Shown here piece by piece: positions 18,647 through 24,496 of a stretch of DNA of 24,496 bases. Position 1 is the first letter of the stretch. The number at the start of each line of letters is the position of its first letter. Made by a program: the position numbers and the translations under genes. The DNA comes from Chara braunii (taxonomy: Eukaryota; Streptophyta; Charophyceae; Charales; Characeae), in the NCBI GenBank assembly GCA_003427395.1, contig BFEA01000637.1:10194-34689 (forward strand). Direction: 5' to 3'. The notes below the pieces were generated by a model, which did no database searches, had not been told where the DNA came from, and saw nothing but the letters and a program-made list of their open reading frames with translations.

Positions 18647-19024
18647 ATGAGCGACAGTGAGGACACCGGAGAGGACGACCGCAGGATCTTGTGATCAGCT
18701 AGAGGCCCGATAACTCACGTGTCCCTAGGACCGGGGGGTGATAGGGAACTGTTCCGCCGGCAGAGGGAGAGGCAGCAGCAGAGGAGAGTTAGAGCAGCCG
18801 AGGCCAGCAGGGCATTAGCTAGCGAGGCCGGTGCTACAACAGCCATGGCTACCACAGCCATGAGCACGTCTGCGCAGCAGACTTCCCAAGCCGGTAGTTC
18901 AGGTACCACCGGGGCCACGGTCACGCAGACCGTGAGTCAGTCCACTGGCTTAGTGGTAAGCCAGCCCGCGGTGTTGACCCCAGAGGATGTCGCCATCCTG
19001 AGGCACAGCTATAGCGGGCATTAG
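18647..19024 (+). pseudogene. gag: gag, N-terminal part (first frame)
   Basis: ATG 18647 opens a frame reading MSDSEDTGEDDRR, stopped by TGA 18692-18694. It continues in the same frame with a basic, Gln/Arg-rich stretch (FRRQRERQQQRRVRAAEASR) and a Ser/Thr/Ala-rich linker to TAG 19022-19024. Gag forms the particle that encloses element RNA. Acidic-then-basic N-termini of this kind are common in plant gypsy Gag. The TGA would be CGA before a single C-to-T change. Between about 18990 and 19012 the coding frame shifts to the one used downstream, where a TAG (19012-19014) also occurs, so this end is broken by a frameshift. Confidence 0.65.
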
Positions 19025-20616
19025 GACAGATAAAAAGGGAAAAGGAGATGATGATTAGAAGAAGAACCAGGATGCAACGGAGAGGGGCAGACATAGAGGA
19101 GTTAGAGATGATGGACCTGACGCATATGGATGATGATGTGAAGGTAGTTAGGAGGGCCCTGCTAGGCGTAATTGAGATGCAGGAGCATCAAACTACCATC
19201 CTTCAGGACATCCAACAAAGCCTAGCCGTGTTGGCAGGCCGTGCTCAAGAAGCACCATCACCAGCAGGGCCTGGTGTCTGGCCCGTGCCATATCCTCCTT
19301 TTTCTGTCCCACCGGTGACAGGGGTATCCCCATATGTAGCCCCGTCAACGGTTGCAATAGTTTCCCTGGGCATGCTGCTGTCAGGAGGGATAACAACAGG
19401 GAGTACTTTACAGGTTCATGTATAGACAATGTTCACTCAAAGTCCGTTGCAGGTTGCGGTCACCACGTAGCCTGCTGTCTTGCAACCGGTGCAGCCACAG
19501 GGCACACAGCCCCAGCAGCTAGCACAGCAACCTGTATCACCGGGTCCACAGCCCGGGGTGGTGCAGGGACCGGGACAAACTCAGTGGGTTCCAAAGACGG
19601 CCATCGCCGCTCCCAAACCTTTTACAGGGGACAAGAGAGGCGAAGACCTTGACACTTGGTTGAGGGCAGTGCTGGTCTACGTAAGGTGTAAACTCACCTT
19701 GCCACACGAAGAAGTGCTTGTGGCTGCATCCTACCTAGAGGGTAGTGCAGCAAGATGGTTGAGTGGTTTAGTACAACTCCAGGGGCACGATCATGACTTC
19801 TGCTCTTGGGCAGTCTCCCAGAAGTTGGAGGACTTCCTGAAGATGGTGGAAGAGAGATGGCATGATCCTCAGGAGGCCCAAAAGACCACTGATGTGATCC
19901 TGACACTGCACATGCGGCAGTTTAAGTCAGTTAGGGAAGCCACAGACGCTGTTGAGCGTTTAATCTGTGTCCCAGGTGTGCGCTATGACCCTCAGGTCCT
20001 GTTGACTTCGTACTTGAGATGCTTATCCCAGCCTCTCAGGAACCAGTTGGCAAAAGAGGCCAACATCAATATGCACAACTTTCCTTCGTTCAACAAGGTG
20101 GCCCTAGACCTAGAAGCAAAGATAGGGCATGGACAGACACCCACTACGGACGGGAGGAAGAAGACACTGCCTCCCAACTGGAAAGCGAAGGGTCGCATCA
20201 TGTTTGTCGACAACGATGGTTCAACCATCGAGTTGGACGGCAACTTCCAGGAGGGAGTAGGTGCAGAGGCGGGTGGCGAAACTTCAGAGGGTGGAGTAGT
20301 CGCCGCCGTAACTCAACAAAAGGGTAAGGGGACCGGTAGATGCTGAGGGGGCTCCCGATCTAGAAATCAAGTTGACCCCAATGCTCCTCCATGGGAGAAA
20401 GCGAGTCTTTCCGAGGACGTGTGGAGAGATCGGTGGAACCGTCAGGCCTGCATCCGTTGTGGTCAATACGGCCATAACCAGTTCAAATGTAGGAACAAGA
20501 AGGTCACCGATAAGATCCCGCCTACTATGGGGCAGGCGGTAGGATCCCCATCTCCCGTAGGTAGCAATGTTGCCAGTTCGTCAGGCACTGCTCCGGGAAA
20601 CACGTCAGGCAAGTAG
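19015..20616 (+). pseudogene. gag: gag, main part with capsid-like domain and zinc knuckle
   Basis: One frame runs to TAG 20614-20616, interrupted by TAG 19423-19425, TAG 19468-19470 and TGA 20344-20346. A helical region (IEELEMMDLTHMDDDVK) leads to a Pro/Gln-rich linker. A retrotransposon Gag domain follows: KPFTGDKRGEDLDTWLRAVL, SYLEGSAARWLSG, then CLSQPLRNQLAKEAN. A CCHC zinc knuckle CIRCGQYGHNQFKC (20449-20490) would bind RNA. The TAGs could be former CAG (Gln), fitting their Gln/Thr-rich setting, and the TGA a former CGA. A frameshift joins this part to the N-terminal part near 19000. The last 50 bases overlap the pol frame. Confidence 0.85.
20595..20601 (+). promoter_or_regulatory. Candidate -1 ribosomal frameshift site GGGAAAC
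   Basis: In the gag frame the codons are CCG GGA AAC, so the heptamer fits the X XXY YYZ rule exactly. It lies 12 bases before the gag TAG, inside the interval (20565-20613) where the -1 frame, which is the pol frame, is open. Ten bases downstream, AGTAGG (20612-20617) can pair with CCTACT (20631-20636). A competing hairpin TAGTAG/CTACTA is also possible. Confidence 0.65.
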
Positions 20617-22376
20617 GAATAGTAGTTGCTCCTACTAGGGACGAGGTGGTGGAGACACCCTCGCCATCTCGCATCATGGCCCAAGCTACTGATTCCCTTG
20701 TCGTCCCGCAAACGCATTCAGACCCATCGACCCTTTGCTCGATGAATGTGTTTGNNTCCTTAGAGGAGCTAGAGNAGGAGTGGTCTAGACTAGACCCGCT
20801 AGCTTCTTGGACGNCACTAGCTAAAGCCCCGAAGGGTGAGATGTTCGTCAGCGAGATAGTCGTAGGCGGCCGCAAGGCCGGGGCCTATTATGACACTTGC
20901 TCGACACGAAACTTTATTAATCGCGCGTGTGTTGAGAGGCTGCGTTTACAGGGGCAAGTGCAGCGCCTGAGTCGAGCTGTGGAGTCGACCTGTGCCAACA
21001 AACAGCGCATGGTAGTTAATGACTACCTTCAGGATGTAGAATGCCTGTTCCCGTTCGCGGGAGGGGAGTTGAGGCATCGTGTCTCATTCCTAGTGAGCGA
21101 CGATCTCCCTATGGATATCTTGTTAGGTATGTACTACCTCTCCGTGGCACAGCCCCAGTTTGACTGGGACCGAAAAGTGGTCAAACACACTTTGCCAGGT
21201 GGAGGGACCGCCAGACTACACAAGTTCAAAGCTAGTAGTCTGATCAATTCCCATGGATGCATGTGTGCGGCCACATTCTATAACTACTATAAGCAACATC
21301 AAGAGGAGGGTATGTACTTAGTTTATGTCTCTGCTGCAGGCGAGCCGGTGAAAATGTCGCCGGAGATAGAGGAAGTAGTTGCCAAGTACCCTGATCTATT
21401 TGAAGAGCCAACAGGGGTTGTTGATAGGGAGGTCATCCACGCGATAGAGATTATCCCAGGTTCTAGTATTCCGAAGGGTAGGATATATCGGATGTCTCCA
21501 GGCGAGCTTGATGAGCTTCGCCGCCAACTCAAGGAACTCGTAGAGAAGGGTTGGATCCGGCCGAGTGTCTCTCCTTACGGATCTCCAGTACTATTCGTAC
21601 CTAAGAAGAAGGAGGGCACTCTCAGGATGTGCATTGATTATAGGGGTCTCAATGCCATCACTGTAAAGAACAGAGAGCCCCTACCGCGCATCGACGATCT
21701 GTTAGATAGAGTGCAAGGGTGTCGGTACTTCAGTAAGATAGATCTGAAGTCCGGGTACCATCAGACTGCAATCCGACCCGAGGATCAACACAAAACCGCA
21801 TTTCAGACCAGGTACGGTCTGTACGAGTTTGTGGTGATGCCTTTTGACCTGTGCAATGCTCCTGGCACCTTTCAGCACACTATGAATCGGATATTCCATG
21901 ACTACTTGGATAAGTTTGTCATCGTGTACCTCGATGACATACTTACTTTTAGTAAGACTGTCGAGGAGCACGTTGCACACTTGGACAAAGTCCTTAGTCT
22001 CCTGCGACAGCACAAGTTCAAGATCAACGGTGAGAAGTGCGAGTTAGGGCGCACCCGTGTCTTGTACTTGGGTCATGAGATCTCCTCGGAAGGGTTGAAG
22101 CCCGATAACGCGAAGGTGGCCAGCATTCGTGATTGGCCACGACCTCAGTCTGTGACTGAGATGAGATCTTTCTTAGGAATGACAGGCTACTACCGGACTT
22201 TTGTAAAGAACTATAGCGTAGTGGTCGCTCCTTTGACTGATCTGACCCGCCTTGACACCCCGTGGGAGTGGACAGATGAGTGCGAGGCTGCTTTCAGACA
22301 TCTGAAGCATGCACTAACGCATTATGAAGTCTTGAAACTTCCCGATCCTGATAAGCCGTTTTACTACGGATGCTAG
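20602..22376 (+). pseudogene. pol: pol part 1: aspartic protease and reverse transcriptase
   Basis: The frame is -1 relative to gag and open from 20565 to TAG 22374-22376. It probably has no start of its own and would be made by frameshifting. Counting from codon 20646, the protease motif is YYDTCSTRNFI (Asp83; the usual third residue Gly is Cys) with the flap-side partner MDILLGMYYL near residue 146. RT motifs are KIDLKSGYHQ (Asp366), VMPFDLCNAPGTFQ (near 398; normally FGLxNAPATF) and YLDD (428-431), followed by FLGMTGYYRTFVKNY. The frame breaks at about 22360-22366, where the RNase H sequence continues one base out of phase. Four N bases affect the protease-proximal region. Confidence 0.9.
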
Positions 22377-24282
22377 CCAATATGGCATTGGCGCTGTGCT
22401 TGCGCAGCAGGAAGGGCCAAAGTTGAGGCCTGTTGAGTACATGTCCAAGAAAATGCCGTCTCAGAAGTTGGCTAAGTCCACCTATGAGAAAGAACTCTAT
22501 GCGGTGTTCAAGGCGCTGACCCATTGGAGACACTATCTCCTTGGGAGGTTCTTCATCCTCAGGACTGATTATCAGACCTTGAGATGGATGAGAACTCAGC
22601 CTGTACTCTCTGACGCATTGAAGCGTTGGATAGAAGTCATTGAGCAGTATGACTTTGACCCTCAGTACATCAAGGGTGAGTACAACAAGGTTGTTGATGC
22701 CTTGTCGCGTAGACCTGACTTCTCAAGTGCGCTGATTACTGAGTACAATCTTACGGATGATGTCACTCGATCCTTGGTGGAAGCCTATCGAGAGGACCAA
22801 TTTATGTCTGAGATCATACGCAGACTCGAGGCGAAGGATAAACAAACTTCAGCCGAGTTTGAGTTGGTCAATGGCTTGTTGTTTCTCGAGAAGGAAGGGA
22901 ATAAACGTTTGTGTGTCCCTGATAAAGAGTCTTTGCGTAGTTTGTTTTTAGGCGAGTGTCATGACGCCACCGACCATTTTGCGTACAAGAAGACCGCAGC
23001 CAATTTGCTGCAAAGGTTCTGGTGGTCCACGATGTTAAAAGATGCTAAGCTGTACGTGGAAACTTGTCAAGTTTGTCAACGAGACAAGCCTCGTACTCAG
23101 GCTCCTCTTGGGCTGATCAAGCCCCTTCCGATTCCGGAGAGGCCGGGTGAGAGCCCGTTCATGGACTTCATGGATACGCTAGTCACCAGCAAGAGTAGGA
23201 TGAGACAGATCTTTGTCATCGTGGATAGGTTTAGTAAGTTTGCTAGATTAGTAGCAATGCCTGAGACAACATAGACTGAGTACGTGATTAAGTTGTTCAA
23301 AGAAAACTGGGTGAGAGATTTTGGATTGCCCAAGTCTATTGTGAGCGACCGAGATGTCAGGTTTACAAGCGAGTTATGGAAGGCCGCTGCAGCTGAACAG
23401 GGAACTCAACTGCAGATGACTTCTAGGAATCATCCCGAAGCCAACGGCCAGCCCGAACAGATGAACCGCGCTGTGCAACATCTATTGAGGCATTATATCA
23501 AGCCCAACTAGGTGGACTGGGACGAAAAGCTCGCACTTGTCGCCAGTCTGTACAATAACGCTGTACACAGCGCTACAGGGGTGAGTCCTAACAGTCTACA
23601 ACTAACGTTTAAGCCTAGACTGCCCTTAGACTTCCAACTTTCTGACAACCAGCCAACTGCTGCACCAGGCACTCTAGAGTTTGCCTACCGATATGAACAG
23701 AAGATGCAAGAGGCTGTAGAGCACATGCAGAAGGCGCAGGCAGCAATGATAGAATCTGAGAATAAACACCGTCGCCCTTTTACATTTCAGGTTGGGGACA
23801 GAGTCTGGGTGAAGTCTTCAGAACTGGGACAGGAGTTCGGGATATCCCGCAAACTCATGCCTTAGTACTTTGGACCTTGGGAAGTGTTAGACGTAGTAGG
23901 GACAGATCCTGATGGTCCATCATATGTCATCCGTATCCCTGGTCATCTCAGAACTTACCCAGTCTTTCACGCCTCTAAGCTCATTGCGTTCGAGGAAACT
24001 GATCAGTTTCCCTCTCGTCGATCAATGCTGCCCCCAACCATGGACGGAGAAGTCGACATCGATGATATCGTCGACCACAGGGAGATGCCTGTTCAGAAGC
24101 CTCAGGGAAGGGGATGTCCTCCAAAGCCAAAGCTGCAGTTTCGTGTCCACTTCAGACATCACACAGATCCGAAGGAGGACCGCTGGTTTACTAAGGAGGA
24201 ATTGATGCAGACCGCTCCTCAAATCGGTGCTCGCTATGAGAAGGATGTATTGAAAGGAAAGCGCCAGATGGCTCAGGATTGA
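22366..24282 (+). pseudogene. pol: pol part 2: RNase H, integrase, chromodomain-like tail
   Basis: From ACG 22366 (TDASQYGIGAVLAQQ) this frame continues pol after the frameshift and ends at TGA 24280-24282, with TAG codons at 23272, 23509 and 23863. RNase H shows TDASQYGIG, STYEKELYAV, TDYQTLRWM and VVDALSRRPD. Integrase follows with an H-H-C-C finger (HDATDHF ... CQVCQ) and the catalytic triad: Asp in SPFMDFMD, Asp in IVSDRDVRF, Glu in HPEANGQPEQMN. The tail has HASKLIAFEET, then DIDDIVDHREM ... FRVHFRHHTDPKEDRWFTKE, a degenerate chromodomain-like module used by chromoviruses to target chromatin. Each TAG sits where CAG (Gln) would fit (KPN-VDWDEK; LMP-YFGPWEV). Catalytic residues remain but the chain is broken. 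Confidence 0.9.
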
Positions 24283-24308
24283 TCTTCTCAGAGGACTAAC
24301 GAAGATAT

Positions 24309-24319
24309 GGAGGAGGGAA
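24309..24319 (+). promoter_or_regulatory. Polypurine tract
   Basis: GGAGGAGGGAA directly precedes the TGCGAGG start of the 3' LTR. It is the expected plus-strand priming site. Confidence 0.85.
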
Positions 24320-24496
24320 TGCGAGGCTACACCCGCTCAGCCCCTTCCGGGCCCTTTTTGCAGCATGTCGGCCGCCCTAAGTGAAGGCAGGCGCGACAGG
24401 CCCTCAGGGCCTCGATTTTCAGGGTACCCCGCAACTGGTGAAATTCAGACAGTTGCGCTGCGCCAGTTGGTTGAAGGCGCCCAGGCCCAGGCCATA
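24320..24496 (+). repeat. 3' LTR, first part, cut by the window edge
   Basis: 24320-24473 matches 16826-16979 at 149 of 154 positions. The last 23 bases (from AAGGCGCCCAGG) do not match the corresponding 5' LTR sequence (GTCCTTGGGTGC). Confidence 0.85.

Larger units (their letters stand above)
16826..24496 (+). mobile_element. Ty3/gypsy LTR retrotransposon, nearly complete, degenerate
   Basis: The order is 5' LTR, primer-binding site, leader, gag, pol (protease, RT, RNase H, integrase, chromodomain-like tail), polypurine tract, and the start of the 3' LTR cut by the window edge. The domain order with integrase last defines Ty3/gypsy. The C-terminal tail suggests a chromovirus. Two frameshifts and several nonsense codons make it non-autonomous. 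If both LTRs are about 544 bp, the full element would be about 8.0 kb. It inserted into the AT-rich locus after GGTTATATG. Confidence 0.93.

Overview
This window is nuclear, repeat-dominated DNA from a plant-lineage eukaryote. I see no prokaryotic gene organisation, and no host gene can be followed from end to end. The Ty3/gypsy polyprotein at the right end and the style of the reverse transcriptase (RT) at the left end remind me of repeats in charophyte algae such as Chara. That assignment is from memory and is only moderately secure. N bases at 17219, 20755-20756, 20775 and 20813, and a pure 87-base G run at 14023-14109, indicate a draft assembly.

Layout. 1-141: an open frame that may be the end of a + strand gene. 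151-350: microsatellites and an AT-rich block. 515-2545 (-): an intact 676-codon RT of Penelope-like type, with an inverted-repeat hairpin and a (TG)n tract just past its 3' end. 2550-4545: no gene, with two diverged copies of a ~400-bp repeat. 4546-7314 (-): one reading frame of 922 codons, broken only by four nonsense codons, encoding an unrecognised protein with a Thr/Ala/Gln-rich half and basic clusters. 7315-8390: microsatellites and poly-T. 8396-9694 (+): a weak case for a run of abutting, decayed small ORFs. 9695-15670: AT- or G-rich DNA with no convincing gene, containing a mosaic ~850-bp repeat array (10886-13000) and the poly-G tract.

Right part. 15671-16755 is an AT-rich block holding two non-autonomous DNA transposons with 8-bp target duplications, probably of the hAT type. 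A copy of the same locus without the insertions lies at 175-319, so the window carries its own pre-insertion reference. From 16826 to the window edge lies a nearly complete Ty3/gypsy element with 5' LTR, tRNA-Met-type primer-binding site, long leader, gag, a candidate -1 frameshift site (GGGAAAC), pol (protease, RT, RNase H, integrase, chromodomain-like tail), polypurine tract and the start of the 3' LTR. It is dead: it carries two frameshifts and several nonsense codons, nearly all explainable as C-to-T changes of CAG or CGA.

The coding features are mostly selfish elements rather than a cooperating pathway. The clearest relationships are insertional: a duplicated AT-rich locus received two MITEs and an LTR retrotransposon on one side, and it borders the RT element on the other.
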